Shown here: positions 34,560 to 45,715 of the stretch, in pieces
Layout: the number at the start of each line of letters is the position of its first letter
How positions within the stretch are numbered: position 1 is the first letter of the stretch
Source of the DNA: Coptis chinensis
Lineage: Eukaryota; Streptophyta; Magnoliopsida; Ranunculales; Ranunculaceae
Direction of reading: 5' to 3'
NCBI GenBank assembly: GCA_015680905.1
Contig: CM027377.1
Location: 12,858,501-12,922,500, forward strand
DNA: 64,000 nt
The notes under the pieces: generated by a model
Seen by the model: the letters and a program-made list of their open reading frames with translations, nothing else
Database searches by the model: none
Told to the model about the DNA's origin: nothing
Position numbers and translations under genes: made by a program

Positions 34560-35620
34560 CATAATTTAAAGAATAATTAACGGAAATCGAAATCGGAAAC
34601 TGGATAATCTTCGATGATTCTACATAGTAAATTAAGCATAATTTATTTTTTATGTCATGTTTGCAAGGACACTACATATAGATCAGTAGAAGTTTGTATT
34701 ACACACCACATTGGATAATTATAAGAAAATCGAAAACTGAATTCAAATACATAACTGAGCTCAATGAGTAATTAATGGGAAATTGGAAACTTTATGCAAA
34801 TTGCATTAAACTAATGACAGAGAATAACTAACGGGAAATTATAAATTTGATGCAAATCTTTGAAAAATATTTAATGGAAAATCGAAAACGGTATGCAAAT
34901 ACATCAAACAAACCTCAAATAATAATTAATGGGAAACCGAAAACTTGATGCAAATGCATTGAACTTAACTCAAAAAATAATTAACATAAAATCAAAAATC
35001 GAATGCAACTACATTGAACTAACCTCATAGAATAATTGGTAGGAAATTAGAAACTAAATGCAAATGCATTGAAATAACTTTAAAGAATAGTTAGCGGGAA
35101 ATCAGAAACCGAATATAATTGTATCGAACTAACCTCAAATAATTAGAAACTAGATGCAAATGTATTGGACTAACCTTAAAGAGTTATTAACAGAAAATCG
35201 GAAACTAGATCTAAATGCAATGAACTAATCTCAAAAACTAATTAATGAAACATTGAAAAATGGATGAAACTGCACTGAACTAACCTAAATGAATAATTAA
35301 CGGTAAATTATAAATTTGATGTAACTGCATTGAACTAACCTCAAAAAATAATTAACGAGAAATCAAAAACTTAATACAAATGCATTAAACTAACCTCAAA
35401 GAACAATTAACATAAAATCGGAAATTGGATGCAACTACATTGAACTAACCTCAAAAAATAATTAATGGGAAACCAAAAACTGGATGCAATTGCATTAAAC
35501 TAAAATCAGAAATTAACTAACGGGAAATCAGAAATTGGATGCAAATGCATTGAAATAATCTAAAAAAATAGTTAACTAAAAATCGAAAGTCGGATGTAAC
35601 TGCATCGCACTGACTTTAAA
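34560..35620. repeat. ~55-bp minisatellite, block 2
   Basis: The same unit as block 1, about sixteen copies from 34735 to 35620 with a degenerate lead-in at 34560-34610. A ~400-bp non-minisatellite spacer (34170-34560) separates it from block 1. Confidence 0.85.
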
Positions 35621-35739
35621 GCATAAATGTCCACTTTTTTAGCCTTCTCACATTAGCAATTACGAGTAATTAGGAACCCAAAACGAAAGTGAGTTTATAA
35701 AAACAGACTCTTACATGTATGCAAACAAATTATAAACTA

Positions 35740-36150
35740 TCGAACTAACCTAGAAAAGCAATTAACGGAAATCGAAACCCGGATGCAGATGTATTGAACT
35801 AACCTCAAAAAGTAATTAACGGGAGATTGGAACCTGGATGCAAATGCAATGAACTAATCTCAAAGACTAATTAACGAAACATCGAAAACTTGATGCAACT
35901 GTACTGAATTAACCTTAATGGATAACTAACGGGAAATAATAAATAAGTAGATGCAATTACACTAAACTAACCTCAAATAATAATTAACGGGAAATTGGAA
36001 ACTTGATGCAATTGCATTGAACTAACCTCAAAGAATAATTAATGAGAAATTGGAAACTGGATGCAACGTACTACATTAAACTAACCTCAAAGAATAATTA
36101 ATGAAAAATAAAAAAACTTGATGCAAATGCATTGAACTAATAATCCTAAA
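35740..36150. repeat. ~55-bp minisatellite, block 3
   Basis: About seven more units after a ~120-bp interruption. It is followed by a spacer (36150-36510) that resembles the 34170-34560 spacer, including CTTGCTATTC[GA]AGTAGCTTCAA and TTCAATCAAACTTCTATTA. Confidence 0.85.
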
Positions 36151-36617
36151 ACATATTTATATTATATGTAGGGGGAATAAATGTCTCAACAAATATAGTT
36201 TTGCATTTTAAATAGTGTTTATTATAATTCTTTTATTGTAATTGGGAATGTCTTGCTATTCAAGTAGCTTCAATATTATCTTCGTCATATTGGGCATTCT
36301 CACAAAGCTTCAATCAAACTTCTATTATTAAACCTAACAATAAAAAAAAGTCGATGAGTTTTATCAAAGCTTGGTGCTTCCTTTTTATAGAGAGTGGTCA
36401 AGAAATTTAAATGAGTAATTAGTATAATTTTCATATCTCATAGCTATGCATAGTTGCTAATATTTTTTAGAATAATTTAATATAATGACACACGTTCGTA
36501 GGACACGTTCATGTGAAAAATTTTTTCAAGTGGGAGTAGTGTATTCTTTGAGAATATGGAAACAATCAATCTGTTTTAGTGATTTGTACACATTACGTAA
36601 GCCGAATAGTGATGATT

Positions 36618-37055
36618 TACCGCTAAATCACCATAAATCTAATAAAACTATTATACAAGCTAGATCGAGTTTAAAATAATTTTATTTGAAAATTACGGAT
36701 TAATATTCTAAACCACAATGTGAAGATACTATCTCAATTTGATCCCTTAGTTTCCAAGTACTTATACACTATAATCGTTGCTCATTAACGTATTTCGGTT
36801 TATTTTCAATAAAAATATATTCTTATTAAAAAATGTGCCGCTAAATCACCATAAATCTAATAAAACTATTATACAAGCTAAATAGAGTTTAAGATAATTC
36901 TATTTGAAAATTACGGATTAATATCCTAAACCACAAAGTGAAGAGGCTATCTCAATTTGATCTCTTAGTTTCCAAGTATTTATGCACCATAATCGCTGGT
37001 CATTAACGTATTTCTATTTATTTTTAATAAAAATATATTCTGATTCGAAAATTTG
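36618..37055. repeat. ~219-bp tandem duplication near the Helitron B 3' end
   Basis: Two adjacent copies start at CCGCTAAATCACCATAAATC (about 36618 and 36837) and run through AATTACGGATTAATAT to AATAAAAATATATTCT. They lie directly before the terminal hairpin. Confidence 0.8.
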
Positions 37056-37134
37056 TGTGAGACATTTTGTAAAGCTTTTTCAACACACAAAATATTTAAT
37101 AGATCCCGAGCGTATGCTCAGGTCCAAAATCTAG

Positions 37135-39191
37135 TGTATACATATAGCCATAGTTCAAGATTTCGGAATCTCTAAAATTCCGACAAATCCAAAAACCGTT
37201 ATTCCGTCATATTCCAAAATTTATATTTTTTGACTCTTGAGTCTTGATCAGAATTCCAAATTTCTCAAAACTTGAAATATTCGTTAGAATTTTGAAAATT
37301 CCGTTGAAAATCACAAAATATGCATATATAGCATGAAACAAGAATAAAAGAAGCTAACGTCAGTGTCAACCTTTTGCACATATGTGTTTGTCATGTGTCC
37401 ACTCTTTTCAATTCACCTTTTGACCACAATCGAACCCTAATTAAAAAACAAAACACCGATATAACCCTCATCACTTTCGCTTCTATTCTATACCATAGTT
37501 GCCACCCGTTCATCACCATTAACAACTCACTACTTTTCTTTATTGTTTTTTCTTTTCTAGTTCATCTATTTTATCTTTTTTTCTCTTTATCTTATTTATT
37601 TTTGTTTTTCTCTATCTAATTTTAATTGTTCGGTTCACAAGATGTGAAAATTGAATTTAATTTTTGGAATTCGTCAAGAGAATTGGCAGCACATATTTGT
37701 CGTTAAAACCGTCAAACAATCGGTTTGGATATCAATTAGATTAGAAATTGGAGTCGGATAAATCTAGAACATCGGTTCAGTTCTTATAGCACATAAATCA
37801 ACCGAGTTGGTTTGGTGGTCCGATTTACTCCAAAACCGACCTGAACCCAACCCCCTAAGTCCAATTATGGAATTTGAAGTTTGCTAAATGTGAATCCAAG
37901 AAAGTCACGAAGAAAACTGAATATGAATATGTTCCTAAAGGCTAAAACTTATCACTATTACTCCATTGGTTGATATTATGACTAACATGAACAACCATAC
38001 TATTCTTCAAGTTTAACTGATTCTGTGAGTGCCACCATTTAGTTCAGTTCGCCACCTCGTGCACAATGACCAAATTGCTCACTGATTTTCAGTCGTTTTC
38101 ACTGCGACCATATTTAGATGAATCTGTACTCCATGCTAGACCTTTTAACCATTAAGCTTGAATACTAAACATCACACACAAGGCCAACAATTTTATTAAA
38201 ATGCAAGATTGAAAAACTACCTATTCATAATCAGATATATAGTCATAACTCACCCACTCTTTTGATTTATACTGTAGGTCCATGCAACTATATGAGTTAA
38301 ATGTTCATGGATCAAAATAGCTTGAGGAGCCCGTGTGACCGAGTAGACGCCCAGTACCTGTTAAATTTTGATCTGTTGCTGCAGACAGGATAACTGGGTG
38401 TTGTGCTCCAGAACACAACACATAACAACCCCCCCCAAGCACCACCACCACCCACACAAAATTTTCTCTATCAAACATTTAACCATCAGCTCATAAAAGA
38501 TAATCTGCTACTGTTAATCAAGATTTTAAAACTGAATAGGACTAATACCATTGATTGTGACGTTTTGGTCTATTCAACTTGTTAGACTAAAAATTTGATG
38601 TCCCATCTGACCGACTAGCAATTAAAAGAGATATCATCTTTGACGGGTATGAGCAGCAAACACCTTTTCCTTAGGGTAAAGGGTAAAACAATGCGTCCAT
38701 TTATTCTCTCTTTGCTGCCTATCTACTTCGGTTGCTTTTCAAACTGGAACATGACCAGGGTAGACTAAAGGCTTAAAATTGTAGGTGGTTTGCTTGCAAG
38801 GAAAGTTATTAATTAGGAATTCTGGGCTCATAAACTGTTTTAAATTTGGATTCTATGGTCATATAGCAAAAATTTCCACCTTGTCTTGGACTCTTGGTAG
38901 AGTAGGTAAATAAGATTACCATTTCAGTAGCTCAAACAGTCTACGTGGGGTCGTGGGTGTTTACCTTTCTGATTCATGAGTATCTTTTGTTCTCCAACTT
39001 ACCAACTTACAGGGTTGCTAATATTGTTCCTTCCACAACCAATTAACCATATCAAAACCAAGCCAGAGCCCAGAAGGGTCTTCGACAATGGGCCAAGGTG
39101 GCAAGCTGTGCCTTAGACAGTTGGTGTGGAATGTAAATATATATCCCCAAGTCCAGTCCAAGTTTAAGACGACTCAACAAAGCCCAATCCA
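37135..39191. other. Non-coding stretch, nothing recognised
   Basis: AT-rich sequence between Helitron B and the CACTA element. A pyrimidine-rich tract at 37500-37620 gives a hydrophobic chance frame. No gene supported. Confidence 0.4.
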
Positions 39192-39921
39192 CACTACAAA
39201 AGGAAAGACTTTACCCAGCTAACAATGGCTGTCGCCAAAGGTATTACCCAACAGGCCAAAACTGCTGCAAGACCGTTGGAAAACGCAGGTTGATGATCTT
39301 TGCCGACGGACACTGCTTTAGACCGTTGGAAAGCGCGGGTGTTGCAGATATGACAACTGTTATAGGCCATCGGATAGGTCAGCTGCTAGTGACCATTGGG
39401 TATTCCAACAGTTGGCAAATGCTATTGTCGGTCGGGGTAGTTTACTACTAGACAGATTGTATCTGTTGGGTATTAGTTTTTTGGTTTTAAAAAAATATTA
39501 GTTATAATAATTCTTTCAGATATCCCAATCCCAACATTACATTATTTCCCCTCTAATTACATTCTTGTAGGTTCCCACTCCAATGCTACAAGCGCCAATG
39601 TATTCATAAAATACATAAAGAAACAATTAGAACAAAATGTTAAAATTAAAGTACTCAGCTCAAAGACATTGAATAGTTTGTGACTTGCATGACTATAATA
39701 ATCTTGCCTAACATGACTGATCAAAGGAAAAACAGGACTTCAAGCTAAAATGGGAACAATATCGAGGCAAAATTTAAATTTAAGACCGAACAAGAAATGT
39801 AAGACTGAACAAACAGCCCTGAATGTATTGCTAAAGCTATTCCCAATAACTTACAAGGAAATGGTTTTCTAAAACGAACATTTACAAAGTATGAAATTAA
39901 ATCTAAGACAACACTCACCCT

Positions 39922-41155
39922 ATTCCACATAGCAGGGCGCTTCTCCACCATGTTGCTACCTCTTCTAGGGCAAACAGAACACCCCTTACAGGTGAGTGGA
40001 AAGCAGCGTTTACACCTGAAGCTGCTCCACATGTAATCAGACCCCTACGGTCCCTATCATTATTGAAGTAACGTAACCAATGCCATTTCAAGCGGTGTTT
40101 GTCTTGTCCACGTTGGCCTAGCAAGGAAGCAATGCAGGAACCAATGTGCACCAGTGGCCCTTCTTTTCCCAGATCTAGACCAGCAGAGACAGCACAAATG
40201 CTTCCAATTATCTGCAAAGAAGAGTAAGAAAAGGTTTTTTGAGACCATCTATATCTAATTATCCATTTTTTGAATTTAATGTCAATATCCTTTGCTGTGT
40301 ATTTCTTCATAAGCCATATATAAAAATGTACTTAATTATCAGGCTAGGAAGTGGTGAACTCACCTTCACAACTAATCGAGGAGCACCAAACATGTTGGGT
40401 GTGTCAACTCCGTTGAGATAAGCTTAATCTCCGGTATGCCTGGCCCTGCAGCAGTAGGCGCAAACATCACACAAAGAACATCCGCTACTAATGATAGAAC
40501 CAGATTAGCCACGGTGAAATTTATGAAACCCATGAGATACCTGCAGCAACCATCAGAATGTACATTCCAAACTTCTAAACGGAGAAAAAGACTAAGAAAA
40601 TGATGTTGTTGACACCCTACTGAAAAACTTTGATAATAGTATAATACTGATCCTACAGAAAGCACGCACACCTTTTCTCCTCAACAAAACGAGCCACTGC
40701 GAGAAGCTTGAATCCAGCAATGTTCTCTATTGCAAGGTTGATAAGGGTGGCAATAACCCCAGTTAGCAGGCCAATAAGGAAAGCCAATGTCCATTTTAGA
40801 AAAATATACTGCAGAACTTTGATTCTTGATCGACTCCTCCAATCACGCTTGAAGAGATCATTCTCATTGATCCTGCATCAAGAAGGACATTAGAAAAAAG
40901 AATCATTTGAGCAAGATAGTATTACAAGGAATATTAGCATTGATTTATGGAATAAGATGACCATACTGATAGTCCAAGCTCTCCATATGAGAGACCTTAG
41001 ACCCAACCATGGCTAGTGGGTTGGAGGAGAGTTATGTTTTTCTTAAGAAGTGGCTGCTGCAGAGAGTTGCTTTCTGGGTCATTTTCTTCTGCTTCTTCTC
41101 ATTAGAATAGAGTGCTAAAAGTGGTGTCCTGAATCCTTAAAAACATCTTCATCTC
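39922..41155 (-). pseudogene. Captured CLC-a/b chloride/nitrate channel fragment
   Basis: Four exon-like blocks on the minus strand correspond to the first part of a plant CLC. An N-terminal block (about 41155-40965) has SNPLAMVGSKVSHMESLDY. A second (about 40875-40677) has LFKRDWRSRSRIKVLQYIFL and IENIAGFKLLAVARFVEEKR. A third (about 40541-40365) has ANLVLSLVADVLCVMFAPTA and the selectivity motif GPGIPEIK. A fourth (40212-39922) has AGLDLGKEGPLVHIGSCIAS and LFALEEVATWWRSALL. Proline in GPGIP and the AGLDLGKEGPLVHIG form place it with nitrate-type CLC-a/b and not CLC-c. A 1-nt deletion after PEIK, and a break in the first block, destroy the frame. The rest of the channel is absent. It is flanked by KEA exons and the CACTA end, so it is a capture. 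Confidence 0.85.
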
Positions 41156-41384
41156 CCATTTTAAATTCCATAAAGGTCTTACTCTTACCTATAAAGGTCA
41201 GCCGCAAAGAATCAAAGCCGTGTAGAACATATGCATGTAACATTTCTCTTGTCTGTGTTCAATACTAGAAAGAATTTCGCATCGAAGAAATTATCCATAA
41301 AGAGCAAATGAGCATTTACATTTCTTTTCAGACTGTAAGAAATAATACTTACAAGAAATGTACCTAAGGCATGAAAAACAAACC

Positions 41385-42545
41385 TGATTAACAGCCTCTC
41401 CAAAAGCTACAAATGCGAATTCCCCGCCAGGTGCAAGTAGAACTTATTGCTGCTATCATTGAAACACCGAAAAGTCTTCCAATTGATGCAACTAAAATGC
41501 CCTTCCCACCTAAGTTTCTGCAGAAGTAGGTCCTTTTTCATCTGTGACTTTCTAAGATCAGCACTAATTATGGTTTTTTATTGTCGGGGAAAATATAACT
41601 TACCACTCTCTTCATAATTTTCTGACTGCATCTCCTGCAAGTAGCACCAGGAGTTTGTGAAACCTTGATACCACCTACATTAGCAGCAACAGTGGTAATA
41701 TTTGAGGAAGACACACCACCCTCTATATACTTATAATTTCCTGATCTTCCCATCGAAGTGAGTCTATGCCTTCAACATCATCAAGGCTGAGATTACAATA
41801 CAGGGCAAAGTCAATTACATAAAGGACAATCAGTATGGAAATCCCATTTATTCATTTTATTTTTAAATAGAGATTCCTACTTAATTGGAAATCACTGTAA
41901 ATTATGCACGATTTGATCTGGTATGCTGTCCTCAATATGCAAGTAGCATGATTCCACATATGCATCAAAATAGAGATATAACTCAATGTTTTTTTTACAG
42001 GACTCATGATTTAACACGTCGAATGTATGTCCCTTTAAAGAATAAAGACCAGTGCGATGAAAATGATGTGATCATTAAGAAAATATGACAAATCAAACTT
42101 CAATTTAAAATAGAAAATAGAAAAATGGCCGGAGTTGAAGGAAAAAGTTTATTACAGGCTCTTGCCCATCGAACTCAGAGGTGCAGACACATGGATATGT
42201 AAAATTAAACTTGAAAACAATTCCTGGATATGTTACAGACCGTCATAAAAAAGCGGCCCAAGAGAAGGCCACGGTATGGAGCAATATCAGATTCGACTTG
42301 TAAGGAAAATTCTGTTTCTGCAATAAGCAAACCAGCCAAGAAAGCTCCTAGTTCCATAGAAAGGCCAGCCTGTCCAAGGAACAATCATCAATTTATAGTT
42401 CGAAAAATATGTCGACGAAAAATCAAACAAGTCCACATACCCTTGCAGTAAGAAGACTCGTCCCAAGAATAACGAGAAGAGTGCATGCAGAAAATATCTC
42501 AGCATTTTGATTCTCTGCGATTTGCTTATAAATTGGGTGAAGCAA
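41385..42545 (-). pseudogene. Captured KEA-type K+/H+ antiporter fragment
   Basis: Three exon-like blocks of a CPA2 family antiporter (KEA1/2 type, plastid envelope K+/H+ exchange). The 42545-42441 block reads LLHPIYKQIAENQNAEIFSA and LLVILGTSLLTAR. The 42369-about 42241 block reads AGLSMELGAFLAGLLIAETE and FSLQVESDIAPYRGLLLG. A third block, about 41519-41385, has GKGILVASIGRLFG, then, after a 1-nt loss, APGGEFAFVAFGEAVNQ. Borders of the first two keep splice sites and phase, so genomic DNA with introns was copied. The third is frameshifted. It covers only a middle part of the transport domain and cannot transport by itself. Confidence 0.82.
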
Positions 42546-42690
42546 CTGCAAGTTTGCAAGGTATGAAAAGAGATTATTACCGTGTACTCTACTAAAACAA
42601 AAAAGACAAAAACCAAAAATGAAAAACAAAAAACGAAAATGAAAACAGTACAAAAGGTGTGGGAATGAGGAAATGGAAATTCAATATTAC

Positions 42691-43399
42691 TTGCTCTGTC
42701 AGCGTTCCTTTGAGATTTTTCAACAGCTTTAGACAATTCCTGCACACGTTTGTCGTGATCATCCACAACAAGAAGCTTATGGTTATGGGAAATGTCTCCA
42801 TTTATTGAGATGCTAGAAGAAGTGCGAGCTTTAGAGTATCTGCGCAACATTACATCATTTATATGTATTTGAAGAGCAACACAAATTTCCTCCCCCTGCA
42901 ACATAGGAAGAAGCTGTCATAAACCTTATGCATGACCTGCAAACAATCAAGTACGTAATTCAACGCGAACAGTGACGTGCTATACGTGCTTTGTTTCAAA
43001 TTGGAATATGTGGAGGACACCTGCAACTCTCATCTTAAAAACGACAGCAGTATTGCTGCTACCGAACTGCATTATGTCTCTAATTTCAGCAGAATGCAAA
43101 TATTCTTTTGGGACGGGACGGAAAAAATGAACCTGGAGTGCAAATAAGCAATTAGTCCTATATTCAACACATGCAGACTTAACATTCAGAAAAACTGAAT
43201 ATCTAGAACGTGTCAATAACATCAAAGTCAAAAGATTATAACTCACTCCACGCTTATTGATGCCTAAAACAATTCGACCAGGCAGAAGCCCAATAGGATC
43301 ATCAATCTTCCTAACACTAAAGAAAACCGAGTTCCCATAACGAAGTGTTCTCAAGATCCGGAGAAATTGTTGTCTTGCATCATCCTTTGAAAGATTTTC
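42691..43399 (-). pseudogene. Captured KCBP kinesin fragment (FERM region)
   Basis: Three exons with intact borders and phase on the minus strand: 43399-43247, 43132-42986 and 42895-42691. They read ENLSKDDARQQFLRILRTLR, VRKIDDPIGLLPGRIVLGIN, FFRPVPKEYLHSAEIRDIMQ, GSSNTAVVFKMRVAGVLHIF and DKRVQELSKAVEKSQRNADR. This is the FERM part and the start of the coiled coil of kinesin-like calmodulin-binding protein (KCBP/ZWICHEL), which lacks here its MyTH4, motor and calmodulin-binding parts. No stop or frame shift is seen in these exons, so this is the youngest or best-kept of the three captured pieces. It follows the PF03004 transposase gene on the same strand. Confidence 0.88.
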
Positions 43400-43744
43400 C
43401 TGGAAAGAAAAAAGGTAGCATGTTAAGCAGTGAAATATCAAATACTTAGGATTACCCCCCATCCTTCTCCCTCCTCCTTTATCTGGGCTTGGGACCAGCA
43501 ATGCAAACTTATCATAAGTTTGCACAGGCGGAGTTACAAAGGTGGTTAGTAGAACACAACTCAATTATTGCTTTCCTAAGAACCATATTACATAGTGATA
43601 AAAAATATGCATCACAACCACGAAACCCAAAAGGAAATAGAAAAAAGCCGGTAGTTTACTTAGTACTTGGCACTGGTAAAAGCCAATAAAAACATTTAAG
43701 TACATTAGCAGTGCTTCAAGAAGGTGACCCAATGATTACAACAT

Positions 43745-44745
43745 TAGCAGTTCTTTGGGCCAGATGACACTCCCTTGAGCGACCTCGCCAAGCTTTGATC
43801 ACCAATCATCATAAGGTAATGGTAGTACAACACCTCCGTCATAAACCACGTTCACATGAACTTTGAAGTTCCCCTCTTCCAATCTCCTATTACCAAACTC
43901 GGTATTATGATCAATATCTTGCATGATACCTCTCGCCACGACTCTAAGCGGTCAACCACCACGCAGATCACATTCTTTACCAATATATTCATTGACAACC
44001 TACAAAATTAAATTGTGTTATCAGTCTTTCCTTATAAGAGTGGATCATATATGTTTTTCGAAAAATAACTCGAATAATTACCGGAAAACGTGACTAGAAC
44101 GTGGCGATTCAACATCTGCCGTAGGCATTCTTCCTTGGCTCATAAACTCTCTCAACAAAGCTGTATTCTCCAACACTGCATTCTGAAGCACATCTACCCT
44201 CTTCTCAAGGTTCGTGTTCATCTTTTTCAAAGCCAAATTCTGTTGCGCCACAACTTTCATCTTCTTCACCGATGCTTTGCATACCCCTTCACCCAAGCCT
44301 CGAAAACGACCCCTACTATCTTGCCCAAAAACCTGTACATAATGGATAATCGATTTAGTACCCTTAAAATCATGTCAAACAACAATTAATTACAACTATG
44401 ATTAAATATGAGACCTTTGTGAGGGTATCATTCACCGACGTCTCTCGTGACTTCGGGTGCAAAGCAGTGTAACCATTAAATTTTTCCTAGTAAATCGGAT
44501 AAACAAAAATATCTCAAATTACTATCTTAAAAATAATTAAGTATCTCAAGTCTTATTAAGTTAGTACACTAACAGCTAGCTCCGGGTCCTGGTGTTCCCC
44601 ATTCTTTCTTTTATGAATGTGTATATATTGGTCCAATCTAGTGATAGATGACACAGGGACACCTTTCTCCTTTGCCATTTCAACTTTAGCTACAGCTGCA
44701 GATTTCCTCCCAAGACAATTGATCAGCTTCCAAATGTGCATTTTA
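43745..44745 (-). pseudogene. CACTA second transposase gene (PF03004-like, Ptta/En/Spm)
   Basis: Exon-like blocks on the minus strand: SAAVAKVEMAKEKG with YIHIHKRKNGEHQDPELA (44741-44556), FNGYTALHPKSRET (44480-44405), and a coiled-coil block with KKMNTNLEKRVDVLQNAVLE ending at 44078. A C-terminal block (about 44000-43745) has VVNEYIGKECDLRGG followed by a stop and GSVIWPKELL. The order fits the plant transposase family PF03004 that accompanies TNP2 in CACTA elements. Damaged by at least two stops. Confidence 0.72.
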
Positions 44746-45715
44746 TTATCCGTATATTGTTGTATTAGAGTTCTTCTTACGCTTAACGAAAAGACAACTC
44801 ATAGTTTTTATTGCCTTTTTCAAGTTATGGAGTATTTCAGACCACTTATCATAAAAGTTGCGTCTTAACACCAAAAGGAGCTTTAATCACACTTATTATA
44901 AATACCAGAAACTGCTATGGAAAAGTGTTGAAAAAGTCAAAATCAACGGTCAAAGTCAAAGATCAGGGTCAAAGATTAAAGCCCTCAACTCAGAAAACCA
45001 AAAATGGAAGCCCTTATCTCAAAATATGACATTCTCCTAAAGCCTACCTTGGTCAAGAAGAAATCAAAAACTAAAAGCAAAAGTGAAGTGTGAGGTGTCT
45101 AATTTGTAATGGAGAAGGGCAAATCTGTAAAAGGCAAAAGTAGGGGTATATAATCCAAAAGTTGTGTTGCATGGGTACGGGACGGAGTGTCTAGTTTGGA
45201 CACGGGTACGACGATTTGGACACGGCGAGATCTGAGAATTAGGGTCTGTTTTGCTTGTGTCCGTGTCCGCAGGACACGGGTACGTGATACGGAGAGGAAA
45301 TTAGGGCGTACCCATGCAACAAAGTCCAAAAGTAAGGGAGAGAGAAACCATCCATTGTCTTAGGATTCAAACCATTTGGTTTGTTTAATTTCTTGTCTAG
45401 TTTTTCAATTTAAGTTTTTACTTTATTGTTTGTTTTATTTCCTTTCAATCAAAACTTGTTATTTTACTTGTTTTTATTTCAATTTTCAATCTTATTTTAC
45501 TTGTTTCTATTTCAATCTTCAAGCAATCTTTATTTCAATATTTTCAAGTCATTTCAATACCAACAACTAAAGCTTTCATGTTTTCATTAACTTAAAACCA
45601 ATATAATTTATACAAGAGTCTACCTTTTTTTTTCACAACTCCCACACTCAAAATCTAAACAATTTAGGCTGAACCTCACTTTTAAAACAAACTCTTTTGA
45701 AGTTACCACCACTAT

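Larger units (their letters stand above)
32685..37134 (+). mobile_element. Helitron B, 4.45 kb, non-autonomous
   Basis: Begins TCTATATACTAAAGCAGAGACC directly after the CTAG of Helitron A. It ends with an imperfect hairpin (CCCGAGC..GCTCAGG), a short spacer and TCTAG at 37130-37134, followed by T. It has no protein-coding capacity that I can see. Nearly all of it is tandem repeats, listed separately. Confidence 0.7.

Noticed and set aside
37374..37619. 81-codon hydrophobic ORF
   Set aside because: Pyrimidine-rich tract yielding Phe/Leu/Ser runs; no splice context or domain.
39922..41155. CLC-c instead of CLC-a/b
   Set aside because: The GPGIPE proline and AGLDLGKEGPLVHIG form belong to the CLC-a/b group; CLC-c has serine in the selectivity motif.
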